A stretch of 64,000 nucleotides of DNA from CAIKMD01 sp963729935 (GTDB taxonomy: Bacteria; Pseudomonadota; Alphaproteobacteria; ATCC43930; CGMCC-115725): contig CAVSPW010000010.1 in the NCBI GenBank assembly GCA_963729935.1, forward strand, positions 319,450-383,449, written 5' to 3'. The notes under the pieces are model-generated. The model saw nothing but the letters and a program-made list of their open reading frames with translations, did no database searches and was not told the origin of the DNA. Shown piece by piece: positions 8,082 through 17,779 of the stretch (within the stretch, counting starts at the first letter, position 1; the number at the start of each line of letters is the position of its first letter). The translations under genes and the position numbers were made by a program.

Positions 8082-10581
8082 TCAGGGATCGGTGGTTTCT
8101 TCCTTCAGAAGCGAGCCGAAGACCCAACCCTCCTGCCGGTGCTGGTCGTCTTCGCCGCCAAAGCGGATTTGCACCCAGATCCCGCGATGGTCGACCGGCG
8201 AGACTTCGAGGCCCAGCGGCAAGGTCGCGATCACCCCGGCGGCCGGCGACGGACCGGCGCGGACATTCGCGATCGGAACGTTGATGATCGTGCGCCGCTC
8301 CGCGATCGCCGGCGCCGGTTTCGGCGCGGGCGGCGGGCTCGGCTCTTCGGCATCGCCGGAGAAGGGATCGATCGCCGCCGCGAGCGTGACGATTTTCGGC
8401 CACCAGATCTTGACGACCATCGCCTCGGCGCGGGGATAGAGCACGGCCGCCACCGCCAGGGATGCGGCGAGCGCGCCGCCGCGGATCGCGTAGCGCAGGA
8501 TCTGCGCCTGACGTTCCCGCCGGATCGCGTTCGCAAGGCGGCCCCTCGGCGTGTCGCGGCGACCCGCTTCCTTTTTCGATTCCGCTTGCGCCGCGGCGGC
8601 CGCTCGCGCCGCTTCGGCTTTCCGCGCTTCTTCCGCCTTTTCGAGGGCGGCCTCGGTCTCGGCCGTCGCACGTTCATTCGCCGCCGCGGCAGCCGCTCGC
8701 GCCTCGGCCAAAGCGGTCTCGCGTTCGGCGAGCGTGGCCTGCAGCGCCGCAAGCTCGTCGCGCAGCCGTCGGATCTCGGCATCGTCGCCGCGATTGCGCA
8801 CGGTCTTGGCGAGAGCGCGCGCCTCCGCCAATTCCGCCTCGGCCCGCTCGAAGCGCGCCGTCGCGTCGGCGATCGCGCGCTTGGATTGCTCGCGAAAACG
8901 CGCCTCGGCCGCGGCGACACGGATGGTCTCTTCGGCTTTCCAGTCTGCTCCCGCCTTCCGGAGCGCGGCCTGCGTCTCCGCTTGCGCATGGTCGCGCGCC
9001 TCTTCGGCGGCCGAGCGCGCTTGCGCCAGCTCGGTCTCGAATTCGGCGAGCTTCGCCTGCTTGGCCGCGAGATCGTCGCGCAGGCCACGCAGCTCGGCAT
9101 CGTCGCCGCGCGCGCCCTTGGCTTGGGCGCGTGCATCGGCCAGCGCGGCTTCCGCGCGTTGAAGCTTCGCCGTTGCCTCGGCGGCCGCGCGCGCGGATTG
9201 CTCGCGCCAGCGCGCCTCGGCCGCAGTGAGCCGAAGGGCCTCGGCGGATTTCCAGCCTTCTTCGGCCTTCTTGAGCGCGGCCTGCGCGCCTTCACGCTCC
9301 GCTTCGATAGCCGAGCGCGCTTGCGCCAGCTCGGTCTCGCGTTCGGCCAGCATCGCCTGCTTGGCCGCGACATCCTCGCGCATCGCGCGAAGCTCGGCAT
9401 CGTCGCCGCGCGCGCCCTTGGCCTGGGCGCGTGCATCGGCCAGCGCGGCTTCCGCGCGTTGAAGCTTCGCCGTTGCCTCGGCGGCCGCGCGCGCGGATTG
9501 CTCGCGCCAGCGCGCCTCGGCCGCAGTGAGCCGAAGGGCCTCGGCGGATTTCCAGCCTTCTTCGGCCTTCTTGAGCGCGGCCTGCCTTCCGCGCACCTTC
9601 GCGCGCCGCTTCGATCGCCGCGCGCGCTTGCGCCAGCACCTTGTCACGTTCGGCAAGCGTCGCCTGCTTGGCCGCGACATCCTCGCGCATGGCGCGAAGC
9701 TCGGCATCGGCGCTGCGCTCGCGCTCGGCTTTGGCGCGAGCGGCCGCGGCCGCCGCCTCTTCCGCGCGCTGGAGCTTCGCCGCCGACTCGGCGAGGGCCT
9801 GCGCGGATTGCTCGCGCCAGCGCGCCTCGGCCGAGGCAAGCCGAAGGGCCTCGGCGGATTTCCAGCCTTCCTGTGCCTTGGCGAGACCCGCTTCGGCCTC
9901 TTGCTGCCGGCGTTCGAGCGCCTTCTCGAGGCGCTCTTGCGCGCGCGCCTCGAATTTGGCGGCGCGATCTTCTTCTTCCGTCCGCCACGCGGCGCGGCTC
10001 TTCTCGAGAGTCGCAGCGGCCTCCGCCGCGGCCTCCGCGAGGCGCTTTTTAAGATCGGTCTCCCAGGCGTTTCGCGCGGCGGCGAGCTCGGCCTCGATCG
10101 CTTGCCGCGAGGCCTGCGCGCTTGCCGCTTGCGCCCTTTGCCGCGTTTCCGCCGAGAGGGTCTCGTCTTGCGCGATCGCGGCCCGCGCTGCCGCGGGCTC
10201 GTCGCTGCGGCGGCGCGTTGCGGCATCATCGTCGAGCGCCGACACTGCCGCGGCATCGGCGGGCGAAACCGGAACGTCGAGCACGGCCAGCGTGGCGCCG
10301 TAACCGTCCTCGAGGCTGAGGATCCGGACCGCGATGCTATGCGGCTTCTCCATGCCCTTGGGCGGCAAATAGAGGAGGCCCTTGATGTCCTCCGGGGTCA
10401 GCGACCAGGTACGGTCGGCATTGTTGTTCCCCTTGGACAGCCGCGCCCCGGTCGGCAGACGTTCGACCTTCAGCGAAAGATGCTCGTGTCGCGCATAGGG
10501 TGCGAGCAACGGCGCCAGATCAAGCGCAATGCCGCGAGGCGGCGCCGTCGCTTCGGCCATCGCGCGTTTCGAATCGTCCAC
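8082..10581 (-). CDS. Long coiled-coil protein with transmembrane segment and SH3-like domain, frameshifted
   Basis: I start this gene at GTG 10581, preceded by AGGAG at 8 bases. The first 110 residues form a globular head (SLTPEDIKGLLYLPPKGMEKP). Several hundred residues of Ala/Glu/Arg coiled coil follow, built on a 100-residue repeat (AEEGWKSAEALRLTAAEARW). Near the end come a membrane helix (GALAASLAVAAVLYP) and a bacterial SH3-like domain (IANVRAGPSPAAGVIATLP, GIWVQIRFGG). The reading frame shifts near 9583-9605: the outermost repeat unit holds 7 extra bases compared with the next, so two overlapping frames are needed to read through. The shift is either a real inactivating change or an assembly error in a repeat. 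The architecture suggests a membrane-anchored structural protein. Confidence 0.7.
9091..9285 (-). repeat. Tandem 300-bp-period repeat in the coiled-coil gene, unit 1
   Basis: 195 bases match 9391-9585 with a single difference (9123 versus 9423), at an exact spacing of 300 bases or 100 codons. A more divergent unit follows at about 9690-9890. Such long identical tandem blocks allow expansion or contraction by slippage or recombination. Confidence 0.88.
9391..9585 (-). repeat. Tandem 300-bp-period repeat in the coiled-coil gene, unit 2
   Basis: Partner of 9091-9285. The frameshift of the host gene begins right at the edge of this unit, which points to a recombination or assembly event at the repeat border. 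Confidence 0.88.
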
Positions 10582-10965
10582 CCGGTCTGCTCCTGTGTGG
10601 GCCGTCCTTAACGCGATCGGGCGGGCCATTGCGCTTTTGCAAAGGCCCCTTCCCTGGCGTTCCGGCTGCGACGCCCGACACTCCTGCTTTGACGGCGCTA
10701 TTCTTTGCCAAGCGGGTTAAGCAATGGTTGGTGAAAGATCGCGCGGGAGGGCGACGCCGCCCGTTTCGGCGAAGGCCGGAATTTATCTAAAATTCTTCGC
10801 ATCGAGGCCCGGTTTCCGCGGCCGGAAATGACGCCCGAACAGGGTGGTTCTTCGCTTCTGGCCGATGCCGCCGCGATCCGGTATTCTTTTCATGCCCCGG
10901 GTGCCAAAGATCCGTCGGGCCTGGACGACGCGGGCAATCCGCGCGCAAAGGGAGGAGGGATCCGG
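10582..10965. other. Divergent intergenic spacer
   Basis: About 380 bases between the coiled-coil gene and the Rieske gene, transcribed away from each other. It should hold both promoters. I see no convincing gene, repeat or operator. Confidence 0.4.
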
Positions 10966-12018
10966 ATGTTTCTCCGCAATTGCTGGTATGTCGCGGCATC
11001 CGCCGCCGAGCTCGGCGAGACGCCGCTCGCGCGCACCCTGCTCGGCCATCCCGTGCTGCTCTATCGGACCGAAGCCGGCCGCGCCGTCGCGCTCGAGGAT
11101 CGCTGCTGCCACCGCAACCTGCCGCTCTCGCTGGGCCGGCGCGAGGGCGACGCCATTCGCTGCGGCTATCACGGGCTGAAATTCGATTCCGAAGGACGCT
11201 GCATCGAGATTCCCGGCCAGAAGGAAATTCCGGCGGATGCGCGCATCCGCAGCTACCCGGTCATCGAGAAATGGGATTTCGTCTGGATCTGGACGGGCGA
11301 TCCCGCCCGGCGCGACGACAGCCTGATGCCGCATTGGGATTGCCTCGATGATTCGAGGTTCACCAGGACCATGGGCAATGACGGCAGGCCGCTGCCGATG
11401 AAATGCCATTGGGAGCTCAACAACGACAATCTGCTGGATCTGATGCACGTCGTTTATGTCCACGCCGAGAGCTTGGGCGGCGCCGGGATCGATCGAAACC
11501 CGGTGACGACGGAGCGTTTCGCGCGCGGCGTCCGGATGATGCGCTGGAGCGCCAGGGTGACGCCGCCGCCCTTGCTGGCGCGGCTCGCCAAATACAACGG
11601 CGACAACGTCGATCGCTGGCAGGCGACGGTTTGCGAGATCCCCGCTCACTGCACGATCGATGCGGGGTTTGGGCCGGCCGGCGAGATCGAACGCGACGGC
11701 GATTGGGATCGCGGCGTCAGGCTCAGAGCCTTGATCACGGCGACGCCCGAGACCGAGACCAGCTCGTTCATGTTCTATCAGCATTGCCGGAATTTCGCGG
11801 TCGGCGACGAAGAGGCGAGCCGGCGTTTCGGCAAGAATATCCGCGACGTCTTCCTCCAGGACATCGTCGTGATGGAAGGCCAGCAGCGGATCAACGCGGC
11901 GCTGCCCGACGCGTCCCGGATCGCGATCCGGGCGGATGCGCCGGTGATCGCGATGCATCGGCTGGTGGAGGAATTCGCCGCGCGCGAAGCCGGCGCGAGG
12001 AACGCCTCACCCCTTTGA
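10966..12018 (+). CDS. Rieske 2Fe-2S aromatic oxygenase / VanA-like O-demethylase, oxygenase component
   Basis: 350 residues from ATG 10966, with GGAGG 8 bases upstream; longer in-frame starts from 10828 lack such a site. The N-terminal Rieske domain has the C-x-H (DRCCHRNLPL) and C-x2-H (IRCGYHGL) ligands. The catalytic domain shows the Asp/His/His iron pattern in LLDLMHVVYVH at about residue 160. Layout and length fit vanillate O-demethylase oxygenase subunits, which demethylate methoxy-aromatics using electrons from a separate reductase. No reductase gene is nearby, so it must share one encoded elsewhere. The substrate is unknown. Its 3' end overlaps the convergent binding-protein gene by 12 bases. 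Confidence 0.85.
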   Translation: MFLRNCWYVAASAAELGETPLARTLLGHPVLLYRTEAGRAVALEDRCCHRNLPLSLGRREGDAIRCGYHGLKFDSEGRCIEIPGQKEIPADARIRSYPVIEKWDFVWIWTGDPARRDDSLMPHWDCLDDSRFTRTMGNDGRPLPMKCHWELNNDNLLDLMHVVYVHAESLGGAGIDRNPVTTERFARGVRMMRWSARVTPPPLLARLAKYNGDNVDRWQATVCEIPAHCTIDAGFGPAGEIERDGDWDRGVRLRALITATPETETSSFMFYQHCRNFAVGDEEASRRFGKNIRDVFLQDIVVMEGQQRINAALPDASRIAIRADAPVIAMHRLVEEFAAREAGARNASPL

Positions 12019-13002
12019 CGGCAGGAAGCGCGTCGTCAGATATTTGCTCATGTCGGGCTCGGCATCGAGAATGTGAAGCTCGACGAAAGAGCGCCTCACC
12101 GTCGCGACCGCCGCTTGCGGAAAGGTCCCGTCCCGCGACAAGGACGGCATCACGACGTCATACTGCTTGTTCTCGACCTCCGCCGAATAATGATCGACCG
12201 AGCGCGCGATCTCCACGGTCTCCGATTTGTGGTGCGCCATGAAATCGACCGCTTCGTACCATCCCTTGAGGAACCGGCGGATCGTGTCCGGATCGCGCTG
12301 GGCAAGCGTGTCGGTGGCGAAGATCACGTTCATCAGGAACGCGCCGACGAAATCCGACGCCGGCGCCAGGAGACGGCCTTCCCTGTGGCGCTCCAAATCC
12401 CAGCCGAATCCGACGGAGCTGACCTGGGCGTCGATCTGGCCGGTCTTGAGCGCGGCGAGCTGCGGCGGCGGGCTCGAACCGTCCGTGATCATCGTCAGGT
12501 CGTCGCGTTTCCAGCCCTGCTTGCTTTCGAGCTGAAACACCAGCCACTGGGTCAAGGAGCCGACGGTCGAGATGCCGATGCGCTTGCCTTTGAGGTCGCT
12601 CAGCGCATGCACCGGCGAATCATAGGGCACGATGATGCCGAACAGCGCCGGCGACAGCGCGATCGCACCCACCCCGATCTCCGGCGCGCCCTTCACCAGG
12701 AACGCGATGTCGGTGCCGGCGCCCAAACCGATATCGACCGAGCCCGCGATCATCGCCTGCTGCAGCTTGGCGCTCCCGGCCAGATTGACGACTTCGACGT
12801 CGAGGCCGTTGCGCCGGAAATAGTTTTGCCGGATGCCGATATCGACCGGCGCGAAATTGAACGCGACGGCCGAACTCTTACCGACATGCAGGGTTTCGGC
12901 GCGCGCGGGATCGCTTCCGCCGGATGCGAGAAGGGCGGCGGCAAGAAGGGCCGCAACGACCAGGCCACGGTCGAATCCAAGGCGCGCAGACATATCGATC
13001 AC
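12007..13002 (-). CDS. ABC transporter substrate-binding protein, NMT1/SsuA type
   Basis: 331 residues starting at GTG 13002, with GGGAGG six bases upstream; an ATG nine bases later is badly spaced. A signal peptide covers residues 1-36 (LVVAALLAAALLASGG, then ARAETL). The mature part is a periplasmic type-2 binding fold of the nitrate/sulfonate/taurine family (AGSVDIGLGAGTDIAFLVKG, LKGKRIGISTVGS). No permease or ATPase gene is adjacent, so it is an orphan that must dock to a transporter encoded elsewhere. Convergent overlap with an aromatic oxygenase gene is compatible with an aromatic-acid or sulfonate ligand, but this is inference. Confidence 0.82.
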   Translation of the reverse strand: MIDMSARLGFDRGLVVAALLAAALLASGGSDPARAETLHVGKSSAVAFNFAPVDIGIRQNYFRRNGLDVEVVNLAGSAKLQQAMIAGSVDIGLGAGTDIAFLVKGAPEIGVGAIALSPALFGIIVPYDSPVHALSDLKGKRIGISTVGSLTQWLVFQLESKQGWKRDDLTMITDGSSPPPQLAALKTGQIDAQVSSVGFGWDLERHREGRLLAPASDFVGAFLMNVIFATDTLAQRDPDTIRRFLKGWYEAVDFMAHHKSETVEIARSVDHYSAEVENKQYDVVMPSLSRDGTFPQAAVATVRRSFVELHILDAEPDMSKYLTTRFLPSKG

Positions 13003-13142
13003 GCGGTGCCTCCCTGTTGAAGCTTTTGTCGGCGAGAGAGCCGACCCGTGCCGGATCCTCCGCCGTTATGTGCAAAATGCATGATTTCGCGTGCGAGGGC
13101 AAGGCATCGGCGCCGCCGTCTCGGCCGCGATCGAAGGCCGGT

Positions 13143-14519
13143 TTATTCGCGCCCGCGCGCGGCGCGCGACGCCGCGCGAGGCGGCGCGAAGGGATGCCGC
13201 CGCTGCGCGCCGAAGACCGTCCGGAGCAATTCCTGCCCGGCGCGCGAAGCCTCGATGAGACAAAGCAAGAGCGCAAGCAGCACGATGACGACCCACCACC
13301 ACAGGATCTCGCGCAGAAACCAGAACACGAATTGCACGTAATTGGCGGGGACCGCTTGCACCTGCGCGAAGATCAGCCCTTGGCCGAGCGCACGCTGGAA
13401 AAACTGGCCCCACAGCAGAAGCAGCACGGCGAACGTCGCCAGGATCACGCGCTGGCGCGCGGCGGCGCCGATCGGCGCCCGCCAGAGCTGCGTCAGTCCG
13501 GGCAGGACGAAGAGAAAATAGATGCAGCGATAGGGCGCGTTTTCCGCGCTGAAAAAGCAGCCGAGGATGAGCGTGCAACCCGCCAGCATGAGCGCGCGGC
13601 TGCGCGGCGGCACATGCTCGATCACGTCCTGCAGATTGTCGACCTTCGCCATGAGAATTGCGCAAGCGGCGGCGATGAGCGCGCCAGCCCATTCGAGGAT
13701 CGCCACCGCGCGCTCGCCCGCCAAGGCGAACAGGACGCTCAAGGCGCGGGGCAGGTTGACGGCGCCGAAATTATTCGTGAACCGCGTCCCGGCTTCGATG
13801 TTCTGGAGCGCGCGGGTGAGCGCGGCGCCTTCGATCGCGACGAAGAGCGCCGCGACGCCGAGGGTGACGGCCGCGATCGCGCACAGGAATCGAAGCCGCT
13901 CGCGGATGGCAAGGACGAGCATGATGGCCGGATAATATTTGACGAGTGCGGCCAAGATGATCAGCGCATAGCCGAGGGCGCGCCAAGCCGGTCCGCGGAA
14001 CGACCAAGTCGCGGCCAGAATGCCGATGACGAAAACGGCGAGATCGAGATTGGCCCGCTCCAGCGCCAGAGCGACGGCGCTCGAGAGCAGCGCGAACGTC
14101 ATGACCGCCGCTTCCGGCCAGCCGCGCACGGCCGGCAAAAAGAACACCCCGAAGAGGAAGAGCAGGTCGAGGCAGAGTCCCGCCTGCATCGTCGATGTCG
14201 TGCCGAGACCGAGCTTGGCGGTGATCAGCCAAAAGGGCGAGTAGTCGAGGGTCCGGCCGAGCGCATCGCAGGGATTCTCGGCGATGACGTCGATGCCGTA
14301 GCGGTAGCACTCCGCCGTCGACAAGATCCCGTGCGTGTCGAGGAAGGGGAAGTGGTACGGATTGATCCCCATCTGCCACAGGATGGTTTGATAGGCGGCG
14401 GGATATCCGAAGATGAACAGCGCCGAAATCAAACAAAACGACAGGACCAGCATAGCGCCGGGAAAGAGACTCCGCCACCGCCGTCCGAAACCCTCACGAG
14501 TCTGATCGCGCGCCATCAT
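13143..14519 (-). CDS. Multi-pass membrane protein, GT87 / DUF2029-like glycosyltransferase
   Basis: About 458 residues with roughly ten hydrophobic segments. It shows the early luminal region YPAAYQTILWQMG...NPYHFPFLDTHGI and the later motif ALVKYYPAIMLVLAIRERL typical of polyprenyl-phosphate-mannose dependent GT-C enzymes. Such enzymes add sugars to lipids or polymers on the outer face of the membrane. I chose ATG 14519 because the preceding 52 codons (from 14675) are polar and atypical; neither start has a strong ribosome site. No glycan cluster surrounds it. Confidence 0.72.
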   Translation of the reverse strand: MMARDQTREGFGRRWRSLFPGAMLVLSFCLISALFIFGYPAAYQTILWQMGINPYHFPFLDTHGILSTAECYRYGIDVIAENPCDALGRTLDYSPFWLITAKLGLGTTSTMQAGLCLDLLFLFGVFFLPAVRGWPEAAVMTFALLSSAVALALERANLDLAVFVIGILAATWSFRGPAWRALGYALIILAALVKYYPAIMLVLAIRERLRFLCAIAAVTLGVAALFVAIEGAALTRALQNIEAGTRFTNNFGAVNLPRALSVLFALAGERAVAILEWAGALIAAACAILMAKVDNLQDVIEHVPPRSRALMLAGCTLILGCFFSAENAPYRCIYFLFVLPGLTQLWRAPIGAAARQRVILATFAVLLLLWGQFFQRALGQGLIFAQVQAVPANYVQFVFWFLREILWWWVVIVLLALLLCLIEASRAGQELLRTVFGAQRRHPFAPPRAASRAARGRE

Positions 14520-14720
14520 CGAATCGAGAAATCCCGGGAAACGCTCGGCTACCCGACGCGTTTCGCGGTCACGATGGTCGCGCGCCGGGATGAATGAAGC
14601 GTTGCGCCGATGCGCGCTCGGCGCGGGCGGCTCTTGCCGCGTTATCGATAGCTTCGAATAATCTTTAGCGACCATCTCCCATGAGACGGCCGCCCATCCG
14701 CCCTGTTCGGGAGGCCCGCC

Positions 14721-15446
14721 TCAATACCGCGTCGTCAAATCGGTCAGCCAGGCGGGCGCGATATCGACCAGGAAGGTTTCGAGATGACGGTCGAGGCCGG
14801 TGACGATCGCCGCGCCGGTGACGAGCAGCACGAGCCCGAGCGCGATCTTGCCGGCATGGCCCGCGAAGCCGAGCCCGCCGCGCCAGCGCAGCAAGGCTTC
14901 GCGCGACAGCGCGCCGACGAGGAGAAGCGGCAGCGCGGCGCCGATCCCGAACAAGGTCATCACCAGCGCCACCTGGCCGAGATCGCGGCCTTGCGCCGCC
15001 AAAGTCGCGGCCGCGCCCAGGGTCGGGCCGGCGCAGGGGCTCCACACCGCGCCCAAGAGAAGCCCGACCAAGAATTGGCCTTGCCACCCGGTCGCCGTGA
15101 TCCATCCCCGCATGCCGCTGGCGGCATCGCCGAGCCGCGCGCCGGCCAGAGCGAAACGCTGTTGCAGCGGCGTGCTGAGGAGAAAGACGCCGAAGACGAG
15201 CATCAGCGACGCGCCCGCGAAGCGGAACAGATCGCCATCGAGTCCGATGCCGAAGCCGATGGTCGCGACGAAGAGCCCGATGGCGACGAAGGAAAGCGCG
15301 ACACCCGCGGCGAGCGCCAGCGCGCCCCGGCGATGGGCCGCCGCTGCGCTGCCGACGACGATCGGCAGCAGCGGCAGGACGCAGGGCGAGAGCGTCGACA
15401 ACACGCCGGCCAGCGCGCCCAGCGCGTCGCTTCCGCCGATCAACAC
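14721..15446 (-). CDS. CcdA/DsbD-like membrane thiol-electron carrier
   Basis: 241 residues from GTG 15446, with AAGGAG seven bases upstream. Six or more membrane helices, with the two diagnostic segments LSPCVLPLLP and WSPCAGPTLG holding the cysteine pair that passes electrons across the membrane. It lies 13 bases behind a periplasmic thioredoxin gene, so the pair forms an operon in which CcdA would re-reduce the thioredoxin, for cytochrome c maturation or repair of periplasmic thiols. No cytochrome c maturation genes are visible nearby. Confidence 0.88.
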   Translation of the reverse strand: MLIGGSDALGALAGVLSTLSPCVLPLLPIVVGSAAAAHRRGALALAAGVALSFVAIGLFVATIGFGIGLDGDLFRFAGASLMLVFGVFLLSTPLQQRFALAGARLGDAASGMRGWITATGWQGQFLVGLLLGAVWSPCAGPTLGAAATLAAQGRDLGQVALVMTLFGIGAALPLLLVGALSREALLRWRGGLGFAGHAGKIALGLVLLVTGAAIVTGLDRHLETFLVDIAPAWLTDLTTRY

Positions 15447-15459
15447 GCGCGAGCTCCTT

Positions 15460-15852
15460 TTAGGAAAGCTTCGAGCGCTCGAGCAGCGCCTTGATCTTCC
15501 CGGCATCGGTCTCGCCGGTCGAGCGACCCTTCTCGGCCGTGCCGCGGAACACGATCAAGGTGCCCTGCATTTGCGCGCCGAGCTGGCGCACGACATTCTT
15601 CTGGCTGTCGAAATCGACGTTGAACACGACCAGATCGGAAAATTCCGGCGTTTGTTCGAGCGCGCCCAGGATCGGGCCTTGCCGGGCGCAGACCGGGCAC
15701 CAATCCGCGTGAATATGGACGAGGATCGGCTTGCCGGCGGCCTGGGCCGCGGCGAAGGCCGTGGCGTCGAAGGACACGGGCCCGCTCGCCTGCGCCAGGG
15801 CCGGAACCAGGAAGGCGAACAGCGCCGCCATGAAGAATCCCCGTCGAAGCAT
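15460..15852 (-). CDS. Periplasmic thioredoxin-fold protein
   Basis: 130 residues, with AGGAGG five bases before the ATG. Residues 1-22 are a signal peptide (FFMAALFAFLVPALAQA). A thioredoxin fold follows with the active site WCPVC at about residues 51-55 and a partly conserved cis-Pro region (MQGTLIVFRG lacks the usual proline). It is co-transcribed with the CcdA-like gene downstream and is its likely redox partner. The short length suggests a single thioredoxin domain. Confidence 0.85.
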   Translation of the reverse strand: MLRRGFFMAALFAFLVPALAQASGPVSFDATAFAAAQAAGKPILVHIHADWCPVCARQGPILGALEQTPEFSDLVVFNVDFDSQKNVVRQLGAQMQGTLIVFRGTAEKGRSTGETDAGKIKALLERSKLS

Positions 15853-15943
15853 CGCAACCTCCTGCCGGTTCGGCGGACCGGCCGCGTCCTCGCGCGGCCG
15901 AAACGCCCTGCTGGGAGTGATTTCGCTCGACCGGAGGGCTTGG

Positions 15944-16762
15944 TTACAGGGGGCGCGAAGAAATCGACCCGCCCGCTTTCAGGATCGCTTGCGCCTGGGG
16001 CCAGGCCTCCGCGCCGCGCTCCTTCATCAGCGCGCGCAGAGGCGGCGGCACATAGCCGAGCAAGGCAGGCTCGAAACTGGGCCGCGCCTTGACGCGCCGG
16101 AACCAATCGGTCAAATGCGGGCGCGCTTCGCTCCACATGCCGGAAAGCTGCAGCATGTCGAGGCGATTGACGTAAGGGATGACGCCGACCTCGGCGAGCG
16201 AGAAGGCGGCGCCGCCAAGCCAGGGCTGGCGCGCGAGCGCGGTTTCCATATCGGCGAGGAAGCGGTCATAAACGAGGAGCGCCGCGCGCGCTTCCGCATC
16301 GTCGATCCCGCGCTCGAGCATCTGGCGGCGCCGGGCGCGCCGCTCGGGCGGAACCTTGTTGACATAGGCGTCGACCGCTTCCGGCCCGTTCATCAGCACC
16401 GCATGGCGATGCGAGACCGCATAGGTGACGATGGCGGTCGCGGGATGGAGTTCCTCGTCGAGCCGCTTGGTCCACATCCGCATCACGTAGCGGTCCAGGG
16501 GCGAAGCGGGTTTGAGCGGCGGGCTCGGAAAGGCCTCGTCGAGATATTCGCCGATCAAGGTCGATTCACGGATGACGCGCCCGTCATGGACGAGGGTCGG
16601 CACCACGCCCTTGGGATTGAGCTTCAGATATTCGGGCGCATGCTGCTCGCCCTTCAGGATATCGACGTAATGCCCTTCCCAAGGCAGTTCCTTCTCCGCG
16701 AGCGCGATGCGGATCTTGGCCGCGCAAACCGAAGTCCCGTGATGGTAGAGCTCGAGCGTCAT
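15944..16762 (-). CDS. Glutathione S-transferase family protein 1
   Basis: 272 residues from ATG 16762 with a GGGGGA ribosome site. The N-terminal thioredoxin-like half starts MTLELYHHGTSVCAAKIRIA and holds the cis-Pro motif GVVPTLVHDG and the glutathione-binding acidic-Ser region RESTLIGEYLDEAF. The C-terminal half is helical. It lies 41 bases behind a second GST gene read in the same direction; the two probably form an operon. Neighbouring oxygenases suggest a role in detoxifying or cleaving aromatic or electrophilic compounds. Confidence 0.85.
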   Translation of the reverse strand: MTLELYHHGTSVCAAKIRIALAEKELPWEGHYVDILKGEQHAPEYLKLNPKGVVPTLVHDGRVIRESTLIGEYLDEAFPSPPLKPASPLDRYVMRMWTKRLDEELHPATAIVTYAVSHRHAVLMNGPEAVDAYVNKVPPERRARRRQMLERGIDDAEARAALLVYDRFLADMETALARQPWLGGAAFSLAEVGVIPYVNRLDMLQLSGMWSEARPHLTDWFRRVKARPSFEPALLGYVPPPLRALMKERGAEAWPQAQAILKAGGSISSRPL

Positions 16763-16803
16763 GCGTTCCCCCTGGGCTTGGAGATGTCCCGACTTCGGCC
16801 GCG

Positions 16804-17559
16804 TCAGGCCCAGGCCAGCGGCCTGATCTTCATGCCCTCGGACAGCCGGCTGCCGGGGGTGAAAGTCTGGGCGAAGGATGGCCGCGCCTGCAATCGCGCA
16901 TACCAGCCGGCGACGCGGGGATAATGCGCCTCCCACATCTTGGCGAGTCCCAGATCCGCCAGCCGGTCGATCGACGGCATGACGACGATATCGGCCAGGG
17001 TGAAATCGCGTCCCATCAGCCACGGGCCGCGGCCCAGGGCTTCCTGCATGCGCGCCAGGGTTCGGTCGAGCTCCTCGAGCGAGGCTTCGACATCCTCGCG
17101 CCCGAAGCCCTCACTTCCCATGCGGCGATAGAAATGCTTGCGCAGCGGTCTGATATCCGCGACCTGCGCGCGGAAGCCCTCGGCATCGAGCGCCGCGTAG
17201 CGCTGCGCCAGCGCCATGTGAAAGGACGGGACGCGGATGGCTGCGGTCGGCACCTCCTCGAGAAAGCGCATCCAGGCGCGCATCGATGCGCGCTCGACCG
17301 GATCTTCCGGCGTCAAGCGAGGCCGGGGAAAGACCTCGTCGAGATATTCGCAGATCACGCTCGAATCGACGATCGGCCTGCCGTCATGAACGAGGGTCGG
17401 CACCACGCCGTTGGGATTGAGCGCGAGATAGGCTTGCGTCAAATGCTCGTTCGCGCGCAGATCGACGCGCCGATCGACCCAATCGAGCCCCTTCTCGGCG
17501 AGGCACATGCGCACCTTCTGGCTGCAGGTCGAAGTGAGCGCATGATAGAGCTCGAGCAT
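16804..17559 (-). CDS. Glutathione S-transferase family protein 2
   Basis: 251 residues from ATG 17559 with GGGAGG upstream. The N-terminal domain MLELYHALTSTCSQKVRM, cis-Pro motif GVVPTLVHDG and SSVICEYLDEVF mirror the downstream GST, but the C-terminal halves differ, so this is an old duplication. It is probably first in the two-gene GST operon. It is divergent from the methyltransferase gene, with about 220 bases between for both promoters. Confidence 0.85.
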   Translation of the reverse strand: MLELYHALTSTCSQKVRMCLAEKGLDWVDRRVDLRANEHLTQAYLALNPNGVVPTLVHDGRPIVDSSVICEYLDEVFPRPRLTPEDPVERASMRAWMRFLEEVPTAAIRVPSFHMALAQRYAALDAEGFRAQVADIRPLRKHFYRRMGSEGFGREDVEASLEELDRTLARMQEALGRGPWLMGRDFTLADIVVMPSIDRLADLGLAKMWEAHYPRVAGWYARLQARPSFAQTFTPGSRLSEGMKIRPLAWA

Positions 17560-17779
17560 GATCGTCCTCCCGCTTGCGCTCGTCCCGGCGCGATGCCCAT
17601 CCAAAGGCGCAATTATGGACTATCTAGTCCACAACGCGGCGAAGGTAAAGCGCGGCCGATCGCGGGCGCCATCGCGCGCGAAAGCGCCTTCGCTCCGCCA
17701 AGCCCGCCGCCTTGCTGGTGGACGCGGGCGGCCGCTGCTAGTTTCGGCGCGCATGGCACGGCACCGGGGAGAGGGCGCG

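Noticed and set aside
8139..10052. 637-codon plus-strand frame over the coiled-coil gene
   Set aside because: Pure antisense shadow of a repetitive Ala/Glu/Arg gene.
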